Origin: Blasia pusilla
Taxonomy: Eukaryota > Marchantiophyta > Marchantiopsida > Blasiales
Assembly: GCA_050084515.1 (NCBI GenBank)
Contig: CM114275.1
Coordinates: forward strand, 14,694,001-14,758,000
DNA length: 64,000 nt
Reading direction: 5' to 3'
Of this stretch, positions 46,993 to 57,949 are shown piece by piece (the stretch's first letter is position 1; every line of letters begins with the position of its first letter). The translations under genes and the position numbers were made by a program. The notes below the pieces were generated by a model, which did no database searches, had not been told where the DNA came from, and saw only the letters and a list, made by a program, of their open reading frames with translations.

Positions 46993-47665
46993 GGTTGATG
47001 CCCTCATCAACGCCAACCTTTGTTATGTCAAGTCTCTTGGGTAGCCTACCCGTGAGATTGAATTGCGTTCTGGTGGCTAACCCGCAATTCCTCTAAGTCT
47101 ATAGTTCTCGCTTTGCCCAACTTAGAATTATTAGCCTCTCTTCTTTGATAAGCCTGGACAGGTTCCAAAGAACTAACCTATCAAATAAGCTAACTAAGTG
47201 TGCAACCTTAGACTCTGATGGCTCACTCTTGTAAACATCACACCTGTTTACCTGGTCCAAAAATCGTACTACTATTGGGTCGCTCTCGTATTCGACTTAG
47301 GCGCGTCACTAAGTTTACTTATGTAGCCACAAGTAAGATCACCCCAAGCCCCAAGACAGACATCATCTGCCCCGCCGACGCTAGGGCGAGCCCGAGTGTA
47401 ATCCAACACAAGGTCATGTTCTAGGTGCTTATCCACATACGAGCTCTCACCTCAAATACTCCTTGTGTGTCCTCTTGACTTACATCCTAAGTCTATGATG
47501 AACGACTCATAGCCATGCACTACCACATACAAATTGCAATCAACTCTGGCATCGAATCTCCAAATCCATACACTCCTTTATTGCAACATTAGCATATTCT
47601 AGTTACAACGGCCTTCGGCCCAAGATTCCACTGGTTACAAGTCATGTCTCTAGCTTCTCCTCGTA
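46993..47665. other. chromovirus 3' untranslated region
   Basis: No coding sequence is seen between the chromodomain ORF and the polypurine tract. Confidence 0.6.
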
Positions 47666-48000
47666 CTAATGCATGTGCTTCGCTTGTGCTCGCTGGAAGT
47701 CTCGCAACAACTCTTGCGCGTGTTCCAAATCTACCTCCGCAATCCAAGTCGCCTCCTTCACATGATAGCCCTTCCATTTTACCAAGTATTCATACTTGTT
47801 GGCCCGATGCCTCGAACGTAAGATGGTCTCCACCTCAAACTCCGGCTCTTCATTTCTGATGACCGGGTGCGGTCTCACCACCTGTCTCCGCGCGAAACGT
47901 CCATTATCTTGAAGATATTTCTTCAACAATGACACATGAAAGGTTGGGTGAATCTTGAACTCGTCCGGCAGCCTCAACGTGTACACATCCTCAACGGGTT
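47666..48000 (-). pseudogene. chromovirus integrase tail and chromodomain
   Basis: After LRLPDEFKIHPTFHVSLLKK, the conserved end of plant chromovirus integrases, the reading contains a chromodomain: FEVETILRSRHRA, YEYLVKWKGYHVKEATWIAE. The aromatic residues that form the methyl-lysine cage (Y/F at the first strand, W in VKWKGY, W in ATWIAE) are present. Chromodomains steer integration to chromatin with specific histone methylation. This part lies in a different frame from the integrase core; the shift is near 47995. Confidence 0.85.
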
Positions 48001-48900
48001 TGCCACAATCACATACGATCCAGCATACTTGGCAGACAGCTTTGCAGACAACTCTTTCGGAAGAGTGAGGTTCTTCACACTCAACCACACTTGCTCTCCA
48101 ACTTGGAATCGTACTTGGCGCCGACTCTTGTTAGCATGCTTAACGTACCTCATTTGAGCCTTTGCAAGACTTTGCCTCGCTCGCTCTTCCCGTTCTCGCA
48201 TCTCTTCCAACAAACCTTCTGCCGTTGCTTGTCGTGTTTGTGCCAATGTAGTACCCTTTGAAAGGGCTAGGTCAAGAAGCCCTTCTGGCTCTCGTCCATT
48301 TTCCAGGAGAAACAGAGATTCTCCAATTGCAGAATGCTTGGTCGAGTTGTAGCAGTACTCCGCCATGCTCAGCCACTTGACCCAATCTCGTTGATCAACA
48401 CTTACATAATTCCTTAAGTATTGATTCACGATAGAGTTCACCTTTTCAGTCTCTCCATCCGTCTGTGGGTGGAAAGCCGTACTGAAACTCAACTTGGCCT
48501 TAAACCTTCTGAACAAGTGCTTCCAAAAAGCACTGGTAAACTTTGGATCCCGATCTGAAACAATGCTCCTCGGCAAACCGTGAGCACGCCACCAGCTATC
48601 GAGAAACAGTTGTGACGTCGTATAAGCCGTTTCGGAATCCACCGTCGGCACGAATCTCGCCAACTTGCTAAACCCATCAACAATCACAAGCATAGCGTTG
48701 TATCTCTCACATTCCGGAAGACTAGTGATGAAATCCATAAACACACTTTGCAAGGGTCCTTTTGGGATCAACAAGGGATGCAGCAAGCCCTGTTTCTTAT
48801 CATAAGAGACTCTATTTGCTTGGCAGGTCACACAAGTCTTCACATATTGAGCAACATCCTCTTTCATGTTGGGCCAAAAGAACCGCTTCGACAGAACAGC
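47974..48900 (-). pseudogene. chromovirus integrase core
   Basis: The reading starts at LSKRFFWPNMKEDVAQYV and has the zinc-binding Cys pair CVTCQAN. The catalytic triad follows: FMDFITSLP (Asp), SIVSDRDPKFTSAFW (Asp) and HPQTDGETEKVNSIVNQY (Glu). Then come AEYCYNSTKHSAIGESLF and a C-terminal VGEQVWLSVKNL strand. The core is intact in sequence. The HHCC histidine part lies across the insertion at 48901-49345. Confidence 0.88.
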
Positions 48901-49345
48901 TAGCTTAAATTTCTCTCTTGTGAGAAAAGCAGAAAGTGACTAAATCACTGAAATCTTTACAAAACTAAGAGATACAAAGTGGCCTAGTCCGTCCGTGCGC
49001 TCACAGAAGAGCTTCGATGGAACCTGAACTGGGAGATAACTCGACATACGAGAATGCGCTACCGCTATGGCTCCCGACTATTTGACTACTCGGGAAAACT
49101 AGGGTTTTTACCTATTTTTCTTCATTTCTATTAATAGAAAAAGTTTGTATTACCCTATATTGCATCAGGGTGCCCCGCACCCTGATGCAATATAGGGTTA
49201 GATAAACCTAGTAACGCTACTCCGTAAACCACCTACGTCATATTATTATGACTCTTTGACGTCTAAGTCGGAACCATCGATCTAGGCTTCTCCTCATACA
49301 AGGGGGCCGATCAAATCAATGGTGCTCAGAGGAGTGGATGTTGAG
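48901..49345. mobile_element. unclassified insertion with a strong hairpin inside the integrase gene
   Basis: Integrase coding stops at HDGPLAGHKGD and resumes at AVLSKRFFWPN, strings that are normally about ten residues apart. Some 0.4-0.45 kb of foreign DNA separates them. It contains a 22-bp perfect inverted repeat with a 3-bp loop (49152-49198) and a 16-bp perfect palindrome (49125-49140). No terminal repeats or target duplication could be set. CTAG followed by T lies 10 bp after the hairpin (49208-49212), a layout reminiscent of Helitron 3' ends, but no matching 5' end was established. Confidence 0.55.
49152..49198. repeat. 22-bp perfect inverted repeat, 3-bp loop
   Basis: ACCCTATATTGCATCAGGGT plus GC forms one arm; the other arm is its exact reverse complement, with CCC between them. 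Confidence 0.95.
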
Positions 49346-51144
49346 AATCCAATATCTCCTTTATGTCCTGCCAAGGGTCCGTCGTGACATTCCGCTAACA
49401 CTTTGGTTTGCATCTTGGCTTGCCCTACATAGATCCTACTCTGTTTGAACCTTAGTAAACCGTGCCTCAAACTTATGTTGGCCACCTTCTCACCCTGCTT
49501 CAACTTCCTCAAGTACTCCCCTGCATGAGCATCCTTCAGATATCCCTCACGAATCCTTCTTTCCACGTCTGTCTCTTTAGGGAACATTGGTCTCAAGACC
49601 TGTGTCGTCGATGGCATGTGTTCCTCCTTGCGACTCAACGCATCTGGAATCACATTATCTTTACCTGGCTTGTGAATCAACTAAACATCCATCAACGCCA
49701 AGGGATCATGCCATCGTAGTTGCTTCGGTGTCACTCGATCCTGGGTCTCAAAATACTTGAGTGATATATTATCGGTGAATACTCGAGTCCTGTGGAGCCC
49801 TAGATAATGCCGCCACTTCCTCAAGCAATGTACCACCACGAACAACTCTTTCTCGTGAGTAGGCCATCTCCTTTCAGTATCGCTAAGCTTCTTGATCTCG
49901 TATGCCACCGGTCTCCCTTCTTGCACCAACATTCCTACAACCGCGAAATCACTAGCATCGGTATGCACTCCGAACGGTTTGTCAAACTCCGGCAGCTTCA
50001 ATATTGGTTCTTGCGATAGAATTTGCTTCACTCGGTTGAATACCTCATTAACTTCCTGGGTCCAAGTCGTGTTGGCAAACTTTGCCGTCCAATCCGTGAG
50101 AGGTCTCACAATTCCCGAAAAGTTTTTCACATAAGTGCGATAGAACTGCACCACACCTATGAACCTCCTCATTCCCTTTACAGTGGATGGGGGTTCCCAC
50201 TCGACAATCGCTTTCACCTTCTCCATGTCTGGACTAACGCTATCTGCACTGACCACGTGACCCAAGAATTTGATCTTACTCAAACCAAATTCGCTCTTCT
50301 CTACATTCGCATACAGCTGATTTGCCCTTAGCTTAGACAAGACCGCTCTCACATGTCGAACGTGCTCCTCTAGTGACTTCGAATAGATAAGTATGTCATC
50401 AATATAGATGATAACATACTCATCCATTTTCTTGTGAAAAATGGAGTTCATCAATGTGGTGAACGTCAGAGGCGCGTTACATAGACCGAAAGGCATCACT
50501 ACAAACTCAAAGGAACCGTATCTTGTCCTACACGCAGTCTTCTCCACATCTGCCTCGGCAATCCGAATCTGGTAATATCCTGACTTCAAGTCAATCCTAC
50601 TGAAATATCTCGCGCCTGCCAGCCTATTGAAGAGATCATCTATCCTCGGTAGAGGATAATTGTTCTGAACCGTCACTTTATTCAGCGCACGGTAATCAAC
50701 ACACAGCCTCATCTTTCCATCCTTCTTCTTTACAAAAAGAACAGGTGATCCATAAGGTGACTTGCTAGTCCTAATGTAACCCTTTTCCAAAAGCTCACTT
50801 AACTACTTTTTCAACTCAAGAAGTTCCTCCTGATTCAACCTATATGGTGCTTTTGAAAGCGGTTGGGAACCGGGTATGATCTCTATCTTATGATCAACGG
50901 CTCTATGTGGCGGCAATTCAGTCAGAAGCTCATTTGTCAAGACATCCTCAAACTCCTTGACCACTTCCTGGAGTGGTTCTGGGATCCCCCTTGAAGCAAT
51001 GTCCTGATCTCTGCGTATACTGCTTGTAGCCTCCTCCACTTGTCTCATCAAGCAGAGAAATCCATCCTCCAACTCGGTCATGCTCCTCCTTGTAATCGAG
51101 TTCACTAACTCCTTTTTCGCCGGAACCTCACGGACCAACCGCAC
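49294..51144 (-). pseudogene. chromovirus reverse transcriptase and RNase H
   Basis: From the high-coordinate side: the linker LEDGFLCLMRQVEE, a HKIEIIPGSQPLSKAPYRLN string, a stop near 50800, then the RT with [43 protein letters not shown] and YIDDILIYS (catalytic Asp pair intact), and [19 protein letters not shown]. RNase H follows with [34 protein letters not shown] and [10 protein letters not shown]. After another stop near 49680 comes LIHKPGKDNVIPDALSRKEE. Two TAG stops prevent full translation. Confidence 0.92.
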
Positions 51145-51159
51145 TTGTAACCGTTTTCC

Positions 51160-51708
51160 TTATAGCAAGACGCTCAACCTCAAGGATCTACGTCTTAACT
51201 CCACCTCATCCGCATCTAGGAATGTATTCCCCAAGACTCCGTCAATGCCATCCATTTCGCACATAATGAAATTCTCCTTCAACTCGAATACCCCGCATCC
51301 TACTGTCAAACCCAAGACCAAATCAGAAGTCCGATGAGACTTGCCTCCTGCAAATCCTACTCGAATGGGCTCATCCGCCTTAGAGGTAGACAGCCCCAAT
51401 TCCTTCACGATTCTTGGGCTTAGGAAGGAGTGCGAAGCACATGTATCCACGAGCAAAAACACATCGCGATCAGCAATCTTGGATCTTAGGTACACCAAAT
51501 TGTGCGTCCTCTTGGTGACCTGAAGGGACGTCTCGAGATCGCCCGCCAATAGATGCTTAGCACCAAACGCAATCATACTCCTATTACTAACCTTCGGTTT
51601 CGAACACACTTTCGCCAGGTGCCCCGGTTCGCCACAGTTGTAGCATACGACCTTGCCGTTCCCTGACTTCGAGTGCTGTCCTCCTTTCGGCTTTGCATGA
51701 AGTTCCAC
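51160..51708 (-). pseudogene. chromovirus gag zinc knuckle and protease
   Basis: The reading has VVCYNCGEPGHLAKVCSKPK, a perfect C-x2-C-x4-H-x4-C nucleic-acid-binding knuckle, followed by the protease with FLLVDTCASHSFLSPRIVKE. The catalytic site reads D-T-C instead of D-S-G; the downstream GIDGVLGNTFLDADEVEL string is typical of plant chromovirus proteases. It is in a different frame from the upstream gag, with the shift near 51700. Confidence 0.87.
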
Positions 51709-52643
51709 TCGTTTTTCTTTGCCAGGCAGACGACTCCCGGATCGTCTTTGGCCCCCACCCGCACTCTTTTGAATGCCTCCTTATTTTTTGATTTCTTCAA
51801 AAAACCTTTTGGCTCGAAGGGTTTCTGGGTTTGGACCTCATCGTCCCCAATCCGCTCCGCTAGCTTCAGAAGATCCGCGCAGGTCTCTGGCAACGTCGGC
51901 ATTCGGTAAAGGGCCTTTTCAGCGCTCGGCTTGAGTCCACTAATGAAGATAGCCTTCTTCGTGTGCTCATCCATCTTTGGAATAGAAGTCAATTTCGCAC
52001 TAAACTCCCTCACATACGCGCTTAAGGAACCACTCTGCCGCATCCGCACGCATTCCACCGTGTGGCGCAACCCTTGGTACTCCAGAGTGAATCGATCCCC
52101 AATCAACACCTTGAACTCCTCCCAACTCAAAGGTGACTCGCCGCCCAGATATTCCTCTCGTTGAGCTGTCCACCATTGTAATGCATGATCCTTCAGAAAA
52201 GTAACGGCTACCGTCACCTTGTCCTGCTCTATTTCCCTCTGCGCCTCGAAGTACAGTTCCAGTTCCGTAAGGAAATCCTTCACTTTCCGCGAGCGCCCCA
52301 CCCCAGTGAATGGCGTGGGCAGGTTTGTCTTGCAGAGCTTTTTTCCCGCACCCGGAGTTTGAGTGGCCTCTAACTCTGCAATCCGCTTGCTTTGCTGGGA
52401 CATCTGCTCCACCAACAGCTTCAACAAGTCTAAGGTCTGGCTTGACTCGGTCCGTTCCCCTGAGTTTGGGCCCGATGGCCCCGCAGAAGGATTCGCCTCT
52501 AGGACGTCCTCACGACTGGCGTTGAGCTCTTTGGGAGTCTCCGTCTCCTCCATAGCTTCACGGTCCGGCATTGGTTCCTCTCTTGGTTCACGTCGCTTGA
52601 TTCGGCGCTTCTTGGGTGGTTCTCCCTCGATCGCCATTTTCAA
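51573..52643 (-). pseudogene. chromovirus gag
   Basis: The ATG near 52643 opens a 356-codon reading, starting MKMAIEGEPPKKRRIKRREP. It has an acidic/basic head, a coiled-coil segment (LDLLKLLVEQMSQQSKRIAE), and the retrotransposon gag core with TPFTGVGRSRKVKDFLTELE, DHALQWWTAQREEYLG and FTLEYQGLRHTVECVRM. The last about 40 residues are out of frame with the true zinc knuckle, so a frameshift lies near 51700. Gag forms the virus-like particle and packages RNA. Confidence 0.88.
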
Positions 52644-52768
52644 GCCAACTCACTCAGATCCCCTCCTCGTTTCTTGCGTCCCTCCTCGAGCGTCAGAGTT
52701 TAGCCGCTACCTTGAGTTTTCCGAAGCGTCCGGTTGATCCCACGACCCCAAGTTCTCGCTCAGCAAGG

Positions 52769-52786
52769 AACCTGGCTCTGATACCA
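52769..52786 (-). other. chromovirus primer-binding site, initiator tRNA-Met
   Basis: On the minus strand TGGTATCAGAGCCAGGTT lies two bases inside the 5' LTR. It complements the 3' end of plant initiator tRNA-Met. Confidence 0.92.
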
Positions 52787-52788
52787 CT

Positions 52789-53778
52789 TGTCGCGCCCCT
52801 ACTCTCCTTGAACGTCAATCTTTGGTGTTGCGGAAGCGTACGTTCAGTAGGTCACGATCTCATCGCCGATCTGCACCCAAACACGCACTCTCGTTAGTCA
52901 TGTCTAGGCCAACCAGCGTTCCAACCCACCGAGTTCTCAACTCGGCGTCTCATCAAGCTCAACCTTCCTTAGTTCCTAGTTTCCAAAACACAGCAAGTCC
53001 TTCAAGACTTGGAACAGACTTCCTGGTTAGTCCAGGGATCTGAAACGGCACTTGCGCGCCTAGCGATCCCAACTGTTCAACAGACCTCGTGTGATTTCCA
53101 AACCGAGACCCAAGTAATTGAGTCGGGGTGAAATCAAGAGGATGTCTAAAATCGCCTCAATAGACTTGGTGCAGGTTTTCCAACCCAACTCCCAAACTCG
53201 CGTTCCATTCCATGCCCTTGAGCGCCCTCGGCGCCCAAAGTGGGGTTCGGGTTCCAAGCACTCTCAAGACCTTCCCCTTACTAGTACTTCTGGGGTTCTC
53301 CAATAACCCCCCTTGGAAAAGGAGGGTCGGGCCCTTCATTGTGGCCCTCAACCGACTCTACTTATAGTCGTTTCCGGGTTTTTTCTCAGCAGCTGCTAAA
53401 GCGTTTGCAAAGATCTTTAGTGCGTTTGAACCGCCTTTCCATAAGCTTTCTAACGCACCCTTATTTAATCCAAACGCATCTTGGCGCTAAAAGTTATGGC
53501 CATAAATACAGTCGGAAACTCTCAAACGCTAGTAGCGTTCCAAATCCGGATTCTTCCTTTGGCAACCCACTTCCTAGACTCGACTTCTTTCAAGTCTCAT
53601 TCCGCGTTTAGTCCAGGTTTCTGGGTCGCGACCACAACATCTAAAATGCGACGCCTTGCTTGCGTATCGTCTCTTGTCTCCTCTTTGAGACTACTCCAAT
53701 GCGCAAACCATCTTAGCGTGAGCCCGCTAATGTTCCAATGTTCCGCTTGGCACTCGTTTGGTCATGAAGGTCGCGACA
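52789..53778 (-). repeat. chromovirus 5' LTR
   Basis: This 990-bp LTR starts TGTCGCGCCCC and ends GGTCGCGACA in plus orientation. It keeps a roughly 55-bp segment (about 53563-53625) that the other LTR has lost. Confidence 0.93.
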
Positions 53779-54520
53779 CTCATTGTGTCATGTGGCGAGG
53801 TTGGTCCAGAGATATCATGATCTTTTTCTGGTATCTGCCATACGAGATTACCAACATACAATACCTGCTAACATTTCATTGTTGGGGGCGCAGGTGTAGG
53901 TTAGAGTTGGCACCATTCATTTGGTGATTGTTGGATGGCCATGTTAGGGTCATTCATCAGCTGGCCGGGGATTTGGATTGCACGATCCAAGATCATGGAT
54001 TTTTTGGGAGATATGGCAAGTTTTACGACACTTGCACGAGAATCAGACATGTTCTACTGTGTATATTTTGGAGGATGTGCCATTTTTGGGAGACACTTGT
54101 ACACGTGTGATGACGACTGTGCATCAAGTGAGGTCATGGTTGGGACCTGCCGTTTTGTTGGATGTAGCAGGAGTTGGATCATGTAGACACTATCTACGGT
54201 TGTGGTGGACGAACCTTCTACTATAGGAGGTGTAGAGGCGAGCTTAGGATGGAGTGCAAAGAGCACCATACTTTACAGTGGACGCAATCTTGGGTCTTGG
54301 GCGTCCATCTCAGGTGGTGAGGTGGCATGTTAGACCACCGTTGGCAATAGTCAAAAGGGTGGGGCAGTTGAGGGCAACCTTATCTGCTTTGGTGAGCTTC
54401 CCCACATCCCATGCCTTTTGTCAAGAAGGGCCACGCATGATTTCTGATGAGGAGACGCAAGCATTAGAGGAGCCTACTCATGATGAGCGTGAGCATGCCT
54501 CAATTGTCTCACCCTTTTGA
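53779..54520 (+). pseudogene. retroelement DNA cytosine-5 methyltransferase, C-terminal part
   Basis: The frame continues from 46038 with the same target-duplication codons. Motif IV follows at about 53920-53960: HLVIVGWPC, a TAG stop in place of the usual Gln or Asn, then GHS; the catalytic Cys is present. Motif VI reads YILEDVP (the usual E-N-V changed to E-D-V). Motif VIII reads VGSCRHYLRLWWTNLL, with the catalytic-loop arginine pattern R-x-R partly changed. In another frame the target-recognition part continues (TVDAILGLGRPSQVVR, LVSFPTSHAF), ending in THDEREHAS, like the ERE-MGFP block of DNMT3/DRM enzymes. Three TAG stops (53897, 53945, about 54227) and a frameshift kill it. The enzyme would methylate DNA cytosines. 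Confidence 0.85.
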
Positions 54521-54823
54521 CGTGAGCAATGGACCTTAACTAATTCACATGGATAGTAAGTTTAGGTATGGCTGAGTAGAGACGGATGAGAGTGTAATCC
54601 ATGTTGTCACATCCACGAGTTAGCGCACTGCCTACAAGGTCTCTAGAGTCATTGGCTAGGGGCATGGTGGGGTGAGATAGGCACCCATGGACTTCCTGGG
54701 ACGTCGTTTGAGCAAAGAGTGCAAAGACGGCCAAAATGGCACATGTTCATTTTTCAAGTGTGGAGCCTGCTTTGGGAAGTTAGAGTGGGGTGGCTCTAGT
54801 GGAGGTTGCTAGGGTTGCTACTA
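54521..54823. other. spacer of the third Ty3 family
   Basis: No recognisable domain lies between the methyltransferase end and the inserted LTR. Confidence 0.4.
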
Positions 54824-56351
54824 TGATAACCCACTCTTATGAGAATTTTGAAATTTTGATGTTTTTGTATTGAACTATAGTAAAGTCTTTATGAAGTGAA
54901 GACTAAAGACTCACTGCTCGAAGTAAAGAGTCTTACTTACTGCAATTGTGTGGGAGGAGTAATGGACATAACTCTGATGAGACAAAAAGAAATGGTAGAA
55001 GATTAAGGATTGTCTTGGAAGAGTGAGAATTGTGTAAAAGTAGGAAAAGAAGTTAGAAGAGGAAGCACGGGTGCTTCGCAAGGAAGACCGCAGAAAGAAC
55101 GGTGTAAAAGACTGTCAGCAAAGATTGGGGAAAGTTTCTTTGTAAATAAGATGGAAGATAGTCTCTGTACAAAGACTGGAGAAGAAGGACGAAGACTCTA
55201 GAGCCTAGACTAAGAACTAAAAGAAGGAAGAGGAAGAAGCGGAAGAGATCATAGAGTCTTTACCAAAGTGGACAGAAATATTAAAAAGAGGAATACAAAG
55301 ATAGAGAATCCCTGGAAGAAAGTTGAAGTAAGGACTCTTTGCGTTGACAGAAGGATAAGGATCTTCACGCAAAGATAGGATAGGAAAGAGAAAGATTACA
55401 AAGACTAGGAAGAGTCTTTGCGAAGAACGGTGAAGAGCGCGAAGACTGTGAAGACTGAACCGTCGCGGCGGTTTTGGAAGCCACAAAAGGGAGAGTTGTG
55501 GAAATTACAGCTATTTAAAAGAGAGTAGAAAGGAAACACCAAGACAATGAAAAATCTTAGGAGGATGGAAGGTTGGAGAGTTGGAATCAAAGTGTTAGGA
55601 TTAGAATTTAGAAATCTAGATTAGAGCAAGAAGACCAATCATAATTGTAAATACTATTTAAAGAGCAATTAGAAGAAGAAGGGATCATCGTTTTCCCTTG
55701 TATCTTGAACAAGGTAATAGCTAAAAAAACATTAGTTTTGGCTAAAGCTTCTGAATGTTTTTTTGTGTATCTTGAGTTGACTAGCAATCGTGGTGAGAGT
55801 GTAAGGAGTTTTGTTGGGGGATGATCCAAGCTGAAGAGTCTTTTACTTTCGGAAGCTTGTACTACTTCTGAGTTCTTTCCACTCTTTGATGTAGAAGAAA
55901 AGTCTTCTTTCATTCTTTTTGAGGTGCGGAACCGAATGTGGATCTTATTGGGCTTACAGATGAGAGTTGAGTCTTGTAGTTTCAGAATTCCTGAAGATAA
56001 TCAAGAAGAAGCGTAGGAAAGGTGTTAGATAGTGAATAACCTGCCACGACAGATTTAGTTAGGAAAGTAGGGTGAGCCGCCATTCTTGAGGTCTCTTTGA
56101 GGTCTTTGTGGAGCTTTGTTATTGCAGATTCACAAGAGTCTTTTCTATGAGGAAAGAAGACCATCTTATTTTTTCTTTACCTTCCTGAAGTTAGAGTTGT
56201 TAGAGTTAGTGAAGCGTTTTAAGTGAAGATAGAAGTTATTCTTGTTATTTCTTATAAAGCCTCTCTTTACTCAAAAAACAATGGTCTCTTGGGAACAAAT
56301 TAAGTACTTAGCAATAAAAAGAGTATCTTTTTCCTTGATTTTTACATTACA
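54824..56351 (+). mobile_element. solo LTR related to the second Ty3 family
   Basis: It starts TGATAACCCACTCTTATG and ends TTTTTACATTACA, the same end as the LTR at 22590-24243, and shares long GA-rich stretches with it, for example around the CCTGCC..GA.AGATT...GAAAGTAGG string near 56040. No internal element sequence is attached, so it is a solo LTR. The flanks TACTA and CTACA are similar but not identical target duplications. Confidence 0.7.
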
Positions 56352-57870
56352 CTACATAGCAACTAAATGCGGAAGTTGTGTCGTCGTTGAGTGAGGTCAT
56401 GATGGAGACTTGAGAGCCTGTGATAGGTTTTGAGTTGACAGGAGGGAGAGACGGCGAATCCATAGGTTTCTCAGAGGTCACATGCGTTGTTTTTCCTTCA
56501 AATATGAAAGACTTGGGTACGTTGAAGGGTTCCGGAATAGGGATAGACTTAGCTAGTGATACGCCGATCTCTCGTTGACCCTACAAGTATTCCGACATGG
56601 AGCGGACCTTGATTCAGAGTTGGAGTCAGGACTTGTAGGAGACAAGACTTGTGGAGTTATCACATGGGAAGTATGCATCTACCACAATCATGCCAGTGAA
56701 GAAGGATATGTATGGCAACTAGACAGATAGGCGGATGTGTCGAGATTATCATCCTATCAACCCACTAACAAGGTCAGATCAGTACGGCATGCCTACTCTT
56801 AAGAAGATCTTTGATGCAGTAGGGCATTTCAAGATCTTCAGTACTTTAGATATTTGTTCCGGCTATCATCAACTTCTTATCATGATGGAGGATAGGGAGA
56901 GGACAAAATTTTTGGGGGATTCATCAATTCGGGAGAGATTTTTTACATCAATGGCGGTTCTTACCATTTTGGTTGAAGAATGCCCCTGCGGAGTTCCACA
57001 GAGTGATGGATAGGATTCTCGATGGCTTGGATTTTTACGGTATTGCATAGATTATATTCTTATCTTCAATTCCATAGTTGAAGAGCATGAGCAATATTTG
57101 GAGGAGATGTTTCGGCGATTACAGCTACATGGACAGAAGTTACATCCAGGCAAGTGCAGGTTCTTTCAGGAGCAGATTGAGAACTTGGGACACACCATAT
57201 ACCTGAGTGGATTAGGTAGTCAACATATGAAGGTGGAAGCTATTGCTCAGATTCCCTACCCTACAAATGTGAGTCAAGTCCAAGCGTTTCTAGGACTGGA
57301 GAACTTCTATCGACGATATGTCAAGGGTTTTAATGTGATTGCAAAGTCTCTGATCTTGCTGACGAGACTTGATCAAGTTTGGCATTGGGGAAATGATCAT
57401 GGCAAGCATTTCAAGAGCTCAAGGACAGGTTGACGTCCTCACACATTTTACAGAGATCGGATAGGGGTTGTCCCTTCTAGTTACATACAGATTGAAGCAT
57501 GTTGGATCCATGAGCAGCGCTTACTTAGAGAGATGATGAGGAGAGGGAGTTCATTGTGGCTTATGCGAGCCAATCAAACAACATTGTAGAAGTGAAGTAC
57601 AACTCCTATGAGGGAGATTTCTTGGCTATAGTGTGGGCCGTCACACATTTCAGGTGCTATCTATTCAACAACCCTTTCAAACTTATCATTGATCATCAAC
57701 TGTTGAGGTGGTTTATGGAGTCTGACAAGCTTACGTAGAAGCTTGCTAGGTGGGCTCTATTATTGCAAGAGTACGATTTTGAGGTGGTTCATAGACCAGG
57801 TCACTTGAACAAGGATGCAGATATATGGGTTGAGTCGCAACCCATGCCTGAGTCATAGAGACAACATAGG
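56352..57870 (+). pseudogene. third Ty3 family: reverse transcriptase and RNase H
   Basis: The RT begins near 56600 (ERTLIQSWSQDL, GKYASTTIMPVKKDMYGN) and has MCRDYHPINPLTRSDQYGMP, FSTLDICSGYHQLLIM, and a catalytic site that reads CIDYILIF where YIDDIIVF is expected, so an essential Asp is replaced by Tyr. Then come KLHPGKCRFFQEQIENLGH and FLGLENFYRRYVKGF. RNase H follows with FIVAYASQSNNIVEVKYNSY, FLAIVWAVTHFRCYLF and DHQLLRWFMESDKL, then KLARWALLLQEYDFEVVHRP. Stops and frame breaks are frequent. Position and orientation place it downstream of the methyltransferase. Confidence 0.87.
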
Positions 57871-57949
57871 AGCTTGATGGCATAGAGAGATTGATGAAGA
57901 GATGATACCCAATTGGCACGCATCTACCTTTCTTTCTTGATTGACTATC

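Larger units (their letters stand above)
46039..53778 (-). mobile_element. Ty3/Gypsy chromovirus, full structure, nested in the methyltransferase
   Basis: This is a 7.7-kb element with two LTRs (938 and 990 bp), TG...CA ends, a 5-bp target duplication CTCAT (46034-46038 and 53779-53783), an initiator tRNA-Met primer site, a polypurine tract, gag, protease, RT, RNase H, integrase and a chromodomain, all on the minus strand. The LTRs are very similar, so insertion is relatively recent compared with its host element. The reading frame is broken by at least two stops and two frameshifts and by a 0.4-0.45-kb insertion in the integrase. It is inactive, though it may once have been autonomous. Confidence 0.95.

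Noticed and set aside
49081-49345. tRNA-derived SINE inside the chromovirus integrase
   Set aside because: No convincing A and B box pair or A-rich tail was visible.
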